DNA of 64,000 nt from Chamaea fasciata (taxonomy: Eukaryota; Chordata; Aves; Passeriformes; Sylviidae). Location: contig JARCOQ010000001.1 of assembly GCA_029207755.1 (NCBI GenBank), forward strand, positions 93,111,637 to 93,175,636. Direction: 5' to 3'. This document shows positions 47,399 to 62,497 of this stretch, piece after piece; the stretch's first letter is position 1; each line of letters begins with the position of its first letter. A program made the translations under genes and the position numbers. Under the pieces are notes generated by a model. That model was not told where the DNA came from, made no database searches, and worked only from the letters and a program-made list of their open reading frames with translations.

Positions 47399-50300
47399 GC
47401 AAAAACATCCATTTAAGAAGCTCGAGTGCTCCATTCCAAGCAAGCAAGACGAAGTTCAAAAGAGAATACAGTGAATATACCATGAAGGTCCTGATCAACA
47501 CTTTTTTTTTCTGCTAGGAAATATATTCGTCCTCTTGGAGACTGAATTTTCACTGAAACAAAATATATTAGTGAGAAAACAACTTTGCACTGTGGTTCTT
47601 CTGGCACTTAAAGAATATTCTACAGTAAAAAAAGAATAAAGAATTTTCAGATGAAGAAAATTATAATGTCAGTCAAAAAGAAAAAAAGGAATAAACAAAA
47701 GGAAAATAACCAGTAGAGGATGGAGTTTAAGTCACCCCTATTCACTGGTTTGGCACAAGAATATATCTGAGGTTTGATATATCAAAGCACCATGTTTTGT
47801 TTTTTGAACTAAAATTAAGTATCATAAACCAAAATAATACTTGGCTTCACAGAAAAAGTTATTTCAATATTAATGATTCACTCTTATGCAGTGTTTTTTT
47901 GTCTTGAGGTCTCAAGGCTGCTTAGAGTAAATGTACATGTTGTTCAATAGTTACAAAATGCACAAAGCTTGCTTATAAAATACTTTTTTTAAAGATTTTT
48001 CCTCATGCTTTTAAACACACTTAGATAAAAATGTGACCCACAAGACCTAAATTGCCTCTTGCTTGCACTGGCACATGGAAGATTTACCTGAATTAATCCC
48101 ACAGAGACCTCAAGTGAACAAAACAATTGAATGGCCCAATCACATTTACAGAGGACATTAAAAGGATAAGGACTCAAAAACCTGGCCCAAGTGTATGGAA
48201 ATTAATAGAAAGCTCTCCTTTTTATTCCCACCCTAGATGAGAAGGTATAATACCTACCAAAACAAGTGGTGTTGGGAACACACAATATCCCTCAAGAGAA
48301 AGACCTCTACTATTCCACATGTTTAGAAGTTAGAAAGACACATATGGGAAACAAGCAATCAGATCCCTAGAATTAGGGAGGGTTCCATACAAAAAAAAGA
48401 TCTTTTGACTTTGGAACTTGAAGTCATTGCCAAGAGCTACCGAATAGCTTAATGACAAAGACAAGATGGGAAAGGCGAGCACATTTGTGCCAATTCAGAG
48501 TCAAAGCCACAAGCGCTTTGATCAGAAGAAAACTCTTTAAAGAGGAATCACATCAATCTAAATACTGAGAAACAAAAGCTCCACTACAAATCTCACATAC
48601 CTTTGAGGGTCAGTCTACAGCAAAAAGCAGTTCCAGGCCACACAATAGGATTCTGCAAGTTCCTTCAAGACGTTTTGTACCATGCAAAGGTAAGGAAAGA
48701 TTGCAACTAATCCTGTTTTCTGCCTTCTTCAGCTGCCACCCTCAAACAAGGGCATGTGCACAGTGACTTGTGCTCTAGTCTTCCAGGTGTCTAGTTAAGG
48801 CAGCATGCTCCTCCCAGTAACATTCCAGAAGACCCAGGTAGATTTTAACAACTTAGCTGAGACTAAATTTAGCTAACACTTCCACTGGGGATTTTCCATT
48901 CCAGGGAATAAATTTATAATATCTAACAGGACATCCGAGCACAAGAACCATTGCTATTTTTCAGACTGTTCCTTAGTATTCTTAAAGCATATTTGTCAGA
49001 AGATTAGAAATACTTCTTAGATTTTATTAGGCAGAAATTACAGAGAGGCATTAGAAATATTAATAACTATCTTCTAAACAAAACAGCCTGATGGCAACAG
49101 GAATCCCATATGCTCTTACTGGTCAAGCCAAAGCTGTCTCCTATTACTGGTTTCCTGATCCATTTGCTCCAAGTTCTGATGTCAAGTGGCCCACCCAAAG
49201 TTTGCAGAAGTATCCGGCATTTAGATTAAAGGCTTACAACAATTACACAAAAGTTGTCAAGATTCGAAAGCTTGACCCGTAAGCCAAGCAAGTCCTTGGA
49301 TTTTAATTCTACTGGAAAGCTTTTAGTAAGGAAGGCTGGAAGACTGGTCATCTTTGTGGAGAAGATGGGTTAAGTACAAAAAAACCTACAAAACAAATGG
49401 ACTTAATGTGAGGTATATTTCCTGCATGATTAACTATGCAAACAAATCTATCATTGACTTAATAGGAGAAGGGTGAGCTTGTATACTAGAAAACCAATGA
49501 AATGCTTTTTGTTAATTGGATCTTCCTTCTCTGGGAACAATATCTCTGATTTTTTTCTTTCTTTTTGCAAATGAAGCTGGGGGTTGCAACTTAGCAAATT
49601 CTTTAATCATGCAACTAACCACACTACTCATTATGTACAGCACAGAGAATATTTGATCAATAGCACTGTTTTTGTTAATGCTATATGAATTGAATAAGTG
49701 GGAAAAAAATCCTTCAAATTTTGTGGGTATTTTCAGTTGCTGAGTCAGAAAACAAAGTAAGGTCTAACATCTGCTTTTATTTCTTGTTCAGTAAAGCTTG
49801 CATCTCCCTTCAGGACTAAGAGCAAGCAAACTGCTGCTAACCATGATAATTATACAGTACTCAGCATGGTGAGTAGAATAACATTGTAATTGTCCAAGGG
49901 TTTGAACAATTTGGACTGATTTTGTATAGTGTATAATTTACAGTAAAGATTCAGAATGTGTTTTCTTTGCTCCAAGAACACTTTTATCCTTTAGCTTTGG
50001 ATCATTATGCATGAAGACAAGCATCCACAATCAAATTCAATCCAGATGAAGAACATCTGCAAAAATATAACAATTTATTTTATTGACATTTACATTTACA
50101 TAATTTTATCAGCGTCTGATTTTGCTTGTGACAGTCAAGGTAATATAAAATAACCAAGACCCCATGGAGTCATTCAGACAAAATAAAAGTATGCAAACTC
50201 TTGAAATTTTACCGTAATCAAAACAAATTAGTGACAGTGACTGAAGCTGGGTGAAAGGACTCAGGAAAATATTAACAAGCTCTGTGCTTGCGTATGGTTT

Positions 50301-53300
50301 ATTTTCCTTCATGAGGTCAGGGCCAGACTCAGTCAAATGCAGCTACATATTAAGACTCTCATTCTGCAGAAATCCAAGTGTTTATTTTTACACTCTGAAG
50401 AGTCACTGTGAAGCAACTGAGACTAATAACAATTGAGAGCAGTTATAAATCAGGGCCCACATAATTTCTGAGTATTAGATGTGCTGGTGCATAGCAGTGG
50501 GAACAATGGTACTCATTGGCCATCATCACTGCCACTGTGTGTAAAGCAGCAGCATGACCTAAATATGTTCTAGCTTTTCTCAGAAAGAAATTAACAGTTC
50601 AGCACTGTGAATGTACAGCATCATCCTTTATGAGACACAGACAAAAATCTTTACAAATATATCTTTGCAAAAATAATCAGGAGTCTTAACAATGGCTATG
50701 GATTTTAAAGACCTATTTTATTAATATTTTTTCTGTAATTGTTTTAATTGGGGGAGGCAATGGGAAAATGGAGCTAAGGGGAGGTGGGGGGAGAAAATGT
50801 TTCACTGTCAAAAACTTGAACATTCTTATTCTTGACTTGAAAAGGAGATGTTCCCTCTCAGATATTACACTCCACTCTCATTTTGGTGGAAAAAAAGGAG
50901 ACACAAAAATTAGTATGATTTCTTTTTTCTTCCGCTAATGTTTCGTGTCTGCTGTCTGTAAAATGGGAATAAGAAATACCTAGCCCAAAGGACTCCAATG
51001 AAAATTATATAAGTACTACTTTTGGGCCACTTTCATGAAAGAATTTAAGATAAATGTTCCAAATAGTTACAAAATTATATCATAGCATGGAATCATTCTA
51101 GCAGAGAATTGAGTACTGTTTCTAAATCACAGGATTGTTGCCAAAATGACCTTTTTAATGCTACTGAATTAATTCCTGTTAGAGAACTTACAGAGGTCGT
51201 CATGCCAGTTGCCAGGTTTATATATCCCCGCAGAACAGCAGTAGGTTAAACACTAGATCCAATGTCTGCTTTGCTAAAAATTAGTCAGTGAAGGTACCTA
51301 ATGGACGGTTCAAAAATTTTTACATTAAATACCTTCCAATGTTTATTTAGTCCTTAAGTAAATATTTTAATTCTGCCATGTAAAACTGAAAAAAAAAACA
51401 ATTAAAAGAATTTGACTTTACACTTGTATTTGTATAACTGACCTTCAGGTGTGTCACATAAAGTCCTTCAAAAGTAAGATTCGCAATATAATTTTTGACA
51501 AGCTTCCTATCAAAACAGTCATCATAGCAGTTTCTGGTCATAATGTATCGGTGTTCGTCTGTGCTTACACAGCTTTATCCAGTACAATGAAGAAGGAAGC
51601 AAAAAGGGAATTTGTATATAAGGTGGTTTCCTGCTTCTCAGTGTTAACAAACACTACTCAGATCTGGAAAACAAGGCTGTGAGCTCTTGAAACTAGGTGA
51701 CCTTAAGTCAGAAACAGATTTTTCAATTTGAAATAATTCCGTATTCATCCTTATGATTCATTTAACATTATAATATTGCAAGTCAAAACTTCAGACAAAT
51801 CTCAGTTTGTCTGACAAACTTTAAAGCAGATGCTGCCAAATTATACAACAAATAATAAAAAGGTAGAAAATAGAAGGAAATAATGTTTGTTGGCTTAAGG
51901 AGGTTTTCTCCTCGTTATTATAGTTCTGGGGAAATTATTTCCTTCTAGCACTGCTTTCCTCACTGCCCCCAGCTCTAAAACAGGGTGATGAACTACTATG
52001 GGCAGAAGACAACCATTTGGGTTGCTTTCCAAACTACGCTCTGCTTCTGGGGTGTGGATTTCAGTGTTCTCTCCTTAAGGGAAAACCCAAAGCACAGATG
52101 CAGAATTAAATGGTCCCAAATTGACTGCTATGCTCAGCAACACTGTTTATCCAACACACAGAAGACTTCCTGAACTACATCAGGCCCACAACATTCACTC
52201 AGGAGAAGGACAAAAACTCCTTCCTGACCAAGGAGAGCAAGAGCAATTGAAAGACAGCAGTCAGATCTAGGCACAGAACATTTTGGAAGATGCAGTTCCA
52301 AGGGGATGTGAGCATGACATCTTTTCTTGTCATAAGCACTAATAGCAAAAATGTCACCATAGGCCACACTCTCCTCTTCTTTGCTAAGTGATTAGATTTA
52401 CCTATATATTGGTGTATATATAATATATTTTCATATTCATAGATAGTCCTGTGTCAGGTCCTGGCCTCAGGTGTATATTTTGCAGAATTCTGCAGCAGTC
52501 CAGGTGAAGGAAGCAGAATCTGCTCTAAACCACCAAAGCACATCATCACAAGAAAGAGTAAGTCCATAAACTAGTTACCAAACTAAGCTGCTTGCACACA
52601 TCCTTTCTTGCCCAAAAGGATGAATTTTATTTGACTGAGTACACTCTAGCCTGATCCATGCAGGGCACAGGGCTCCCTCTCTACCCCAGGGAATTGATGT
52701 ACAGCTCTCAAAATGAAGAATTGTTCCACAAGTGCGGAGGACAAAACTGGGATGGACTATCTCTCCCTCCCACTGAATAGAAGCATTTGATAAAGGCGTT
52801 TCTGGACACAACAGGAAACCAAATTTTAAGTCAGCCAAGGCTTACCTTAATATAAATAAAATAACTAACATAAAACATTTGCTTCCTTGGCTGCAGAGGC
52901 AATTGAGTAGGACTTAGAGAATATGTTTTACAGACACCCGAAATCCTATGTTAGATCTTAAATTATTTAGGCTCTCATTTGAAGACTGTAATGAATCTCA
53001 AATCCATTCCATGGAAGAGAAAAAGAATAAGAAAACCTGGAAAGTAAATTTCCCAAAGCTTCTCAGGTTCTGTCCACCTCTGACAGATTTTCTGTCAGGA
53101 GGATTTGACTCTGTATTTGCCTGGTATTTCCATTCCATTTCTTTAGCAATACTGAAGTTCCTTTTGCTTGAGAAAATTCTAATCATAAATTCAAGACAGT
53201 CCACAGTGTTAAAAAAACCCAGACAACAAAACATACTGAAGTTCAGGAGGGTTGGGATCTAGTCCAGAAAACTTAATTGCCAAGCAGGGTTTTATTTATG

Positions 53301-56300
53301 TCAGCTTTGCAGAGAGCAATATTTTAAATTCTGATAGAAGACCTTTATATCTAGGTTCTACATTAAGCAGTCTGTTGTCTGGAAAAATATGCCAGTGAAA
53401 ACAAAACTGTTTTCTTCATTATCTCAACCCATTCTAACCTCCATGGTATTTTTTTTTTTTAATGAGGCTCAACCTGTGCAGTTCAATGTATGTTTGTTTT
53501 CTCAGAAAGTGGAGGAAGAAAGACTAGGGTGTTTTTATTATGTGATGAAAATAGTAGAGCTCTGAAGGGGGCTTTTTTGGGAAGAGTTTAAGGATATATG
53601 CAACAAAGTATGTCCCAAAGGCAGAATGCAATTGCTCACAGAGAGATTTCTCCTGATAAGTTTTTTCCCAGGATGTGATTTTTCTGGTAGAGTTAAATAA
53701 CCCTTTATTGTGAATGTTCAGTAATGGAACGTTTAACACTTTGCTAGGTCACTGCTACATTGAAAAACTTTATCAGGTGAGGTACCCAGCTTCTCTAAAT
53801 CAGCATCATTTTACTAAAAACACTCCAACAGGACTTCACTGCTTTACAGTAGCTAAAGGCCTAGATACAAATCTTCCAGAAACATAACATCCAACTACAA
53901 TAACCTTCCTCTCCATTCCTAGAAAAGACTCAATTTATAGGTACTTGGAATGCACAGGTGTAGGTCAATATTAGCTTTTTCCCTTCCCCACTCGAGAAAG
54001 CCCTTTATTTTTTGCACAGTTTAGTTTCAGTGAACAGGCTTGAGGCAATTCACTTTGAAACCCATTTGGTGAACAACCTTTTCCTCCACCATTTTTCTCC
54101 TGCAGTTAGCTTTTTCCTGTTTCATGCAACATCAGTAGAATACACACCATGCCAATCCCACCTGTTCACTTCCCTAAACACAAAACATCTGGGGTTCAGT
54201 TATGTATTTCAGAAAGGAATTTGAAAGAAGCAGTGACAGTAGTTTCTGTAATGGCAGGAAAAGAGGAAGCATGAAATACAGAGAATGAAGTTCTGATTTT
54301 TTTTTTTCAGGAAGCTACAAATGGTCTGTTCAACAAGTGACTGGCTGGAGTCACAGAGTGCTAATCATTGATCCCTAACAGAGAAAAATCTTACCAGCTA
54401 TGTTAAAATCCATTTTTTAGGTCTCCCTAGAAACCACAAATGAGCTATTAGAAATAACACATCTTTCCATGGCAAGTATCAAAGATTGCTCCTCAGCATC
54501 TGATTTTATCCTCTTGGAAGCATTTGATGCAGATCTGAAAGCTCCTAGCTTAGTTTGGGATGTTCTTTGTTTCAAGAATCTGTTGTATGTTTTATTATTC
54601 ACTGGTGTTTTGTAATGCCAGGCACAATGCAATGAGGGTATTTCAAATTCACATGAAAGCAACAGAAGCTAACTTTGAGTTTAAAGGCATTGCTTTATTA
54701 CTGCAAAGTTGTGTTTTGAAGTGATTACTCAAATATGAATCGAAGGAAAAGGTATGCTGGGTGCTGAATCTAGTGAACATAAATCTGCGAGGTGGTACAG
54801 CTAAGTGAGGATTCTAATTTATATATATTTCTTGTTGATACTTGCACTGCTGACTCCACATGCAAGTGTCTAGTATGCCTTAGATCCACAATTCCTAAAG
54901 TTAAAATAATATATATAAAAACTAATCTTTGTTACTTTTGAACCATTCATGACTGGTTGCACACAGCACAGGCAGGAGAAGCTCCATCCAAGGCTTTGCA
55001 AAGTGGTCTTAAGGGCAAACAGAAGACTGAACCAGACAAATCAAATTTTTGACAGAAGTAACACATATGAAAAGAGCAACCAAGAGCCTCAGCCATAGGC
55101 CACCAAAAGCATTGCAGCCTTTTGTGCTTTACAGACTAACATGGATTATGATGAATATAAGGGTTTCATCAACCCACAAATAAACTTGGAAGGAGTTTGT
55201 GCTAAGTTTTAGGTGATATAAAATTATTAATTTACCAATTAATTCCCATTGTCAAGTATTGAAGTTAGAGCCTTTCATGGCAACCTTTTTCAGTATTGAA
55301 CATTTTTATATATTTCAATGACTTTTAAGAAGTGCTGTTGCTATCTTTCTATTACAGCTGTCCCCCTCCCTTAAGGTATGTATATATGTATTTGGCTAAC
55401 TGAAAGGGAGACCCGTGTGGAGCAGTTTATATGTAATCCAACATTTCAGCATTTTCATAATTTTCTGGAGATATAGCTCAGCTTAAATGCATTTCCAGTG
55501 AGACTGATGTAGCTGAAAGTAGGGAGATTTTATGAGCCTAACTGCTATAACGCAGCAGAATTATCCCCATCTCTTTAAATCTATAGTTTTACTGAGTGAG
55601 GAGCAAAGAGGCTAGAGAGTGCATAAACAATGGATACAATATGTGCAGTAAGGAACTTTATATGGGAGGCTCTTGCCACAAAGTCTAAGAGATGCTTTTT
55701 GTATCAGATGATCTCAGGAAACTATGTGGGAAGACAAGCAGGGAACACCATCAGTGGAAAGAGAAGGAAAAAAGACAATGTTGCACCTAATGGTGAAAAT
55801 ATTTGATTTGCCCCTATATTGTAGCCTTGACTTTTAATTTCGTTTTCATTCACTGAATTTCTTTGTACAATTGTTCTTAGAATGATACAAAAGTCTATGA
55901 ACCTAAAGATAAAACTTTATTTTTAAAAACTACTGCTTCTATTTTTAGCGCTTTGAACATTTTAAATAACCTTGACACCCATCCTTCAAGAACTCCAGTG
56001 TATCAGTTTTCTACCAGAAAAATCTGTCAATCTATACTTAAAGAGGAATATTGTAGATCCTATGGCAATTGGCTTGTACTTCTTCCAGCATTAAATTATT
56101 TTCTTTAACTGGACTTCAGTTGTTTTATGATCGAAAACACCCATCTTGGCAGGAAAAATCTCTTTTCAGACCTTAAGTATTTCTAATATTATCCAGGAAA
56201 ATACCAAAGTTACAGAGTAGTAGACAGGCCATCTTCCATAGGTTCAGTTCTGTTATACTTAAGTATGCAGAGACCAGTGGTGCATCAGAAATTAATATGC

Positions 56301-59300
56301 ATCAGAAATGTGGATAAATACCACTGACAGTACTAATGCATCTGGATTTATACATTCAGCCAACAATACAAATAGACAGCAATTTTTTTTTGAGGTTGTC
56401 CAACTTTAATTTATCAAAACAGACTTTTTCACTCCCTCGAATCATCCATTCTCACTGACATTTCTCAGGCAGGTAATTTATGCTATTATTCACAAGGTTA
56501 AAACTTCCAGCAACTCAGTAAATATCCATTCCTCCAGTGATAAATTGTGCTAAGAAAAAAAGCACAGCAATGTCAAAAATAATTCCCAATACTGTGATGT
56601 TCCATCAGAAAGAAACTGCTTCAGTTTTTCCTTACAAAATAATAATGAGAAAACAAAGAAAATGAACATCCCAAAGAATGTAAATTGGAAAGTTGACACA
56701 GGCCTAACATATGTTGGTTAAAAAGTTATGATGCAAATCTAAACTGGAAGAGACATCTTCACTGCATGAAATTCATAAATAAACAGTGATTACTCCCTAA
56801 AGACTTCAGACAGATGGAACACAGAATTAGGGCAGATTCATAGAAGGATACATAAGATAAACAGGGAAAGAGAAATAAATTATATGGCAAAATCAGTAGA
56901 TCCTGTTTGTCCCACATTTAAAGCATCACATCCTGTGAAATTTCAGCTAATAGACATGAATTCCAGAAAATTTGTTGAATATATATAGGATGGAAAAAGC
57001 ATTTGCTGACCTTTAGAGAAATTCACATCACAGAATGACCACATATACATATTAAAAGGAAACTTAACCTATGAAACAGAGTTGCAACACACAGCCTTTA
57101 GGAGGAAAATTATAGTTCCACTCCTGCATTCTCCCAAGCCAGTCTTCAGCACTATAAAACATTATGCCAGGAAAGAAACAACAAATGCTGGGGATCCCAC
57201 AATCCTCCACCAGGACATAGGCTCCCACCTTATGTGCATGTTGCAGGCAGAATTTTCCTACTTACTGTTGGACACAGATGGAATCCCCAGAAGGACTAAG
57301 GTGACTTTTATAGACAGCAGCTGAGCTTAAATAGCTTAGAGGTGAAACTTTTCCTACTTAGTTAAGATAAATATATGAAACCTAAATATCAGGACTACAC
57401 CAAACACAGATAGCAAATATATTTTTAGTTGTTTCTGTGCCTTGGGCATCCAAGGACCCCAAAGGCTTCTGGGTGGTGGACAAGACATGCAGAACCTGTG
57501 GAGCAGAACAAACAGGAGAGAAACTTCTGAAATTTCTAGATGGCTTCAAATTGCCAATAATGAATATGTCTTCAAAATTAACTAGTCAGTAAGCTTCCTG
57601 GAGATCAGGAAATGCTAAAATATGCTACACAACAAGTAGAAAATACAAATAAATTTTTCAATTTTATATGAATGACCACATCCCCCTTTAGCAGTATAGT
57701 TATGTTGCTTGTCATTTTTAAGCAAAATTAGACCCTGTTTTGAATATTTATATATTACAGTCTCTATTTTTAACTAGTGGTTGTACATGAGCTTATACAT
57801 TGCCTGGGACATTTTTTTCTTGACATCATAGTCAAATTATAATGCCTTGTCGACCACAGCACACAAAACATGCTGCTTCAATCAAAGAGTGGCTGTAAAG
57901 TTTCTGACAAACTTTGTATGCAATTGCTAAGGATGAAAATACTCAGCTTCTTTTCTTACTAACAGCCTTCAAAAACATCTATATGATTGGAACAAGTTTG
58001 GAATTATGTAAGCAGTGACAGCAAGACTAAAGCACACCTTGCACAGAGGAAATGCATTCCCACCTTTCAGGAAAAAAAAAGGAGTTTCAAAACAATAAAA
58101 TGTAGTATATTACTTATACTGTCATTATTTTCAATTGAACTATAAGGCTATGCATGTTCATCTTGTGCCTCCTCAGTCCTTCAGACTTTGAGGTTGCTAC
58201 TGCTGCTGTCACTTGAAATGTTATCAGAGATCTAGGATCTCAGTTGGAGGAAGAGTTTTGGAAGTTTCCAACCCACTTACCTGTCAGGGGCATTCTCAAT
58301 CAAATGAGGCTGAAGGTAACAAGTGGGTGGGGAATCGGAAACTCCTTCTGCCCCCAGAGGACTTTACATTCCCTACCTGTCTTTCCTATGTAGCAATTCT
58401 CCATGCTGGTGTTGAAACAAATTCAAGGAAGGGGAATGTTGCTATTTTTACATAGAAATCTGCATCCTTCTAAGTTTCAGCTTCACATTTCTCTGAAGAA
58501 AGAATGGCTCATGTGACTTAATTCTACAGGCAGCTGAGAGCAAAATCTTTTCTGTCATGCTTCATTGTGAATGACAATGCTTATAATATCTCTGTAAGAT
58601 GCAATTTTTTCATGTCAATAGAAATTTGATATTCATAATCTAAGCAATAATTATCCTTTGTAAATGCCCTTGTTTTTGGCTGCCACTCTTATTATGGTTG
58701 TTTCAATTCACCATCTCCAGCCTGTAGAGAAAAGAAATGCAGCTATTTATTCCAATGAAGAGAGGAGAAAAGAGATTTTTGTTTTGTGGAAAAAAATGTA
58801 AAATGCTGGAGGGGTTAATAGAATTAGCTTAGTGCTTGAGGCCTTTCTTATCTTCAAATTTATTTCTAGTGTTCTGAAAAAAACCCCAGAAATGTATTTG
58901 GTTCAAAGAGGGGGATGTTCTATCTCTTTCATATATAATTTCATTTATTTGTTATACTTTTATCTGTTTAATTGTGTAGGGTGGACTGTATAACTTCCTC
59001 TTTGAATAGACTCTTCACTGAAGATAGTTTACGTGGTTGGAGAAAGGCAATTGACTTTGATTTATAGACCCTAACTAAAAGGCATGGCATCATGATGTTC
59101 TGTATGTGTATGAGAAGCCATTTGTACAGAATATGGGGAAGGGTATGAGAGGGGATTTCCTTTCAGCTGCTATTGAACAGCTGACCTAAAGCCTGAGGAC
59201 TTTAACTTGATATTTTTAGCATTATACATGCATGTAGCTTTGACTTGTCTTCTTATATTGTGGCTCTTAAGACTGAAGGGAATATCTACTCTGCGTACTC

Positions 59301-61460
59301 ATTATCCAGCTCCTAAGATGTATCTGCTGCTACACATTATTTGCAAGCAGGCCTAACTCCTGCTTTTCTATTTTATTTATTACCAAGAGTTATTGGAAAG
59401 CAGACTTTTACTCCCATTCAGCATACCTGTGCAAATTAAAAGCACGATAGGGAAGTGGGGAAGAAATGGCCTTCTGCTGACCTAGAGCAGGAGATCCCGC
59501 AGTAGGACAGGTCTTCCATACTCCCATCTCTCCCCAGCAGGCAGCTTCCTGGGATGCTATCACAACAGGTTTGGCAAACCTTCTCATCCTCTATATTTTC
59601 CATTGTTAGAAAAGCAAAAGCTCTAGAAGAAACATAAAATTTACACAGTTCACAGAGAGAGAGAGAAAAAAATCTGATCCTTTACCCATCATAGAGATTG
59701 CTGTACTGAGGGTCGCTGGGAATTAAAAAAGTATACAAGGCAAGATATCCCAGTCATTCACCCTTCTCAGACTAACTACGAGTACATGTCTGGCTGTTTC
59801 CATGACACAAATCCTTCCTCTTTTCCTCTTAGTGTATCCGAAGTGCCAGATCAGATGAAAATTTACCAGAAATATGAGAAAAAGTAAACAGAGTGACTCT
59901 CAAAATTCTCTGATAGGTCACACTGGTAGGTCCTCACAAAATGGCAGCTACCTCTTCTAGGAGTAACCTACCTTCACTTAAGTCGATCCCTTTCCACAGC
60001 AGAGTTAACCATCTATAAATGTGAAACAAGTGCAATAATTAGTAAAACCATGCTGTCAAAATGCATTGCATGCAATCCACAAATAGGATGTTTACATTTA
60101 GTACCTTTAGCTGAACGCACAAGAACTTTGTTAAAAGGTGGTGCTCCTAAGGTCTTCCCCACTCTCTAGCTTGGTAGAATGAATGGGAAGTGGAGATATT
60201 GGAAATAACGAAAACCCCTGCAAACTGCTTTCTTCCTCTGGGAAGTCTGCATCATATGCAGACCCAGGGTCAACCTCCAAATTTTACTTCCCCTGTGCAA
60301 AGCGATTTCCCTTGATCACAACAAAGATTCCAGAATCTGTCCCCAAAACCTTACTTTCTTGGCTCTTCGTCTCAGGAAGGAACCACCTTCCAGCAAGCAC
60401 ATGTCTGGTCACTAATCAGTCTTTTTGGTAGGCTTGAAAGCTGCAAGAAAGGCCATTATGTGGGAGATTCCCCCACCACAACAGTTCATCTGCCTCTCCT
60501 GATCCTGATGTGCTCCCAATGCTCTTACTGCTTCTGATCTTTTTTCTGTATGTAGTCACTTGTTTTTCATTGCCATAACTATATCTTTTGGTCTCCTGAG
60601 AGAATATAACTGGACAGCATGTTGCTGTTTGTCATGTCTCATCCACACAGCACACTCAGGAAAATTCATCTGAATTATTCTTTCAAGTGGATTAGTTGAA
60701 GCACATTAAAAGCCTAGCATAAATGCAACCTGAATTTGTTTTAGTTTAATATATTGCAGAAACAAATTAAGAAAATTAAATTGGTTTTGTTGGTTTTATT
60801 TGTTTGTTTGTTTTTTTAAATATGTGGTTTCACAGGGCTGTAATATTGTTTACCTAAGGTACCTTCAGTACCTTTGTTAGTCTGCACAGGCAAACCCTTA
60901 TGATCCAGGAATTAGTATCCAAGACAATTTTTCTATACATGCAAGTTCAGGATCAGGGCAGGTTGCTTGATGAAAAAAATCAAAGCATTGCTTTCAATTT
61001 TTCATTTGAGTATGGTTCCCTGGACCATCAGTATCTCTGTATAGGGACTGAATTCCCAAATTCTATGTGCCTGTCTTTGACCTCCACGTTCTAAGAGCCT
61101 CTTCTCTTAGAAAAAGATGCATATCAAAACAAATAATCTTCAGAAAGAAGAGGAGAAATGTGGCATAAACTAAAGGAGTGGACTGCAGCCAGAAAGTAAA
61201 CACAGGTAAAAGAAATACACTGTCATTTCAGTGGGAAGCAAAACCAGGAGGATCCTCTCTGTGTTATTTCAGCTAGACTGAACTAACAAGAGGGTACAAT
61301 GTGGTGAAGGAAGAGAGGGAATAGAGGAGAAGAGTTAGTAATCTTCATACTTACTTTTAAAGTTAACAGATATATCCATCTATGAAAAACATGGGATGGC
61401 CTGTGAAGAACTCTAAGAAGCAGCAGGCAGGGAGCCAGTCTTGAGACACTTACCAAAATG
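47399..61460. other. long unique AT-rich non-coding stretch
   Basis: About 14 kb without a supportable gene or recognisable transposon. Small features include overlapping alternative hairpins at 51792-51820, a G-rich patch at about 50750-50795, a 12-bp direct repeat of TGCATCAGAAAT near 56281-56310, and an (AG)n run at about 59654-59667. A 63-codon ORF at 49091-49282 has unusually balanced residues but no match that I know. Confidence 0.6.

Positions 61461-61501
<41 letters not shown>
61461..61501. repeat. A41 homopolymer
   Basis: 41 uninterrupted A. No AATAAA lies in the 30 bp upstream and no recognisable coding or 3' UTR sequence precedes it, so a processed retrocopy is not supported. The flanking ORFs are composition artefacts. 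Confidence 0.9.
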
Positions 61502-61502
<1 letters not shown>

Positions 61503-62434
61503 CCAGGAAAACAAAAGATCTCAACTGAGACCAGGATCCCTAATGTACTCATGCACAACAATGTCAATGTGCAAGTTTATTACAGACAAGAACTAGTCCT
61601 CACTGGTGAAAAGAACTCAGGTGCAAAACATCTTTTCCAGTGACAAAGGCATCAAAAGCCAGAAGCATCCATTCTTGTGATCCCAATGGTTTTTGAAGAG
61701 GTGCTGTGCTGCAGAGGGAGCTGTGCACCCATCGTTTCGGTGCAGCAGCTGATGAAGGGAATATTCTCCAAATGACAGTGATATCTCGGCGTGTTCCTAT
61801 AGCAGCAGCAATAGGCACAGATACCATAGAGCTCAGTGGAACCATATTGCTGGTTACATTTCTGGCTGCATTTATTCTGTTGGTTTTCCAGCAGCTCTAT
61901 GAGTGCTACAGTCAAAGTGTGCTCCCAGACACTACAGTTTTGTCTCATCTGCACATTGTACTTAATTTGAACTGATGCAGCACTTCCATTCTCATTTAGC
62001 ACAGAAAATCTATCCTTCTTCCAAGGTGAAGAGCCAAGCACTGAAAAAAATTCCATGGTTTAAAAAACTCTTTAACTGATGACTACACCTTCTTGTTAAT
62101 TGCAATGAAAGGTCTCTACCAGCACAAAGGATGACCAAATGAGTGACTGTTTGATTTACCATCAGTATCAAGGAAACAAAATGTCTAAAAAATGTTATAT
62201 GGCCAATCATGTCAAAAGAAATTTAAATTTATAGTATTCATATGGCCAACATACAACTGGTAAATAATGTTACAACAGGAATGCACCAATAATACTTGTC
62301 TTTGGAAACTGAAAAAGTTTTACAGTGATCTATGAGATTGTAGAACATGAAGCTTGTCTGGTAATTCTGTCAATCTATTTTTATGCTTCATTTAAACAAA
62401 AAAGGAGCAGAGAAGCCAGCTTAAAAAATGCAGT

Positions 62435-62497
62435 ATGTATTTAATGCATTTAATAGATACCTATACAGCCCGGATGTATTTGATTCATTTGATACAT
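62435..62497. repeat. imperfect direct repeat, about 24 bp, spaced 39 bp
   Basis: ATGTATTTAATGCATTTAAT and ATGTATTTGATTCATTTGAT share most positions. Confidence 0.7.

Noticed and set aside
49091..49282. 63-codon ORF with balanced composition as a small gene
   Set aside because: No Kozak context or splice signals, and no recognisable family. Left as chance.
50750..50795. G-quadruplex at a second G-rich patch
   Set aside because: Middle loop is about 13 nt, too long for the standard pattern.
61283..61643. ORFs with poly-Phe or poly-Lys stretches on opposite strands
   Set aside because: Direct translation of the A41 homopolymer.
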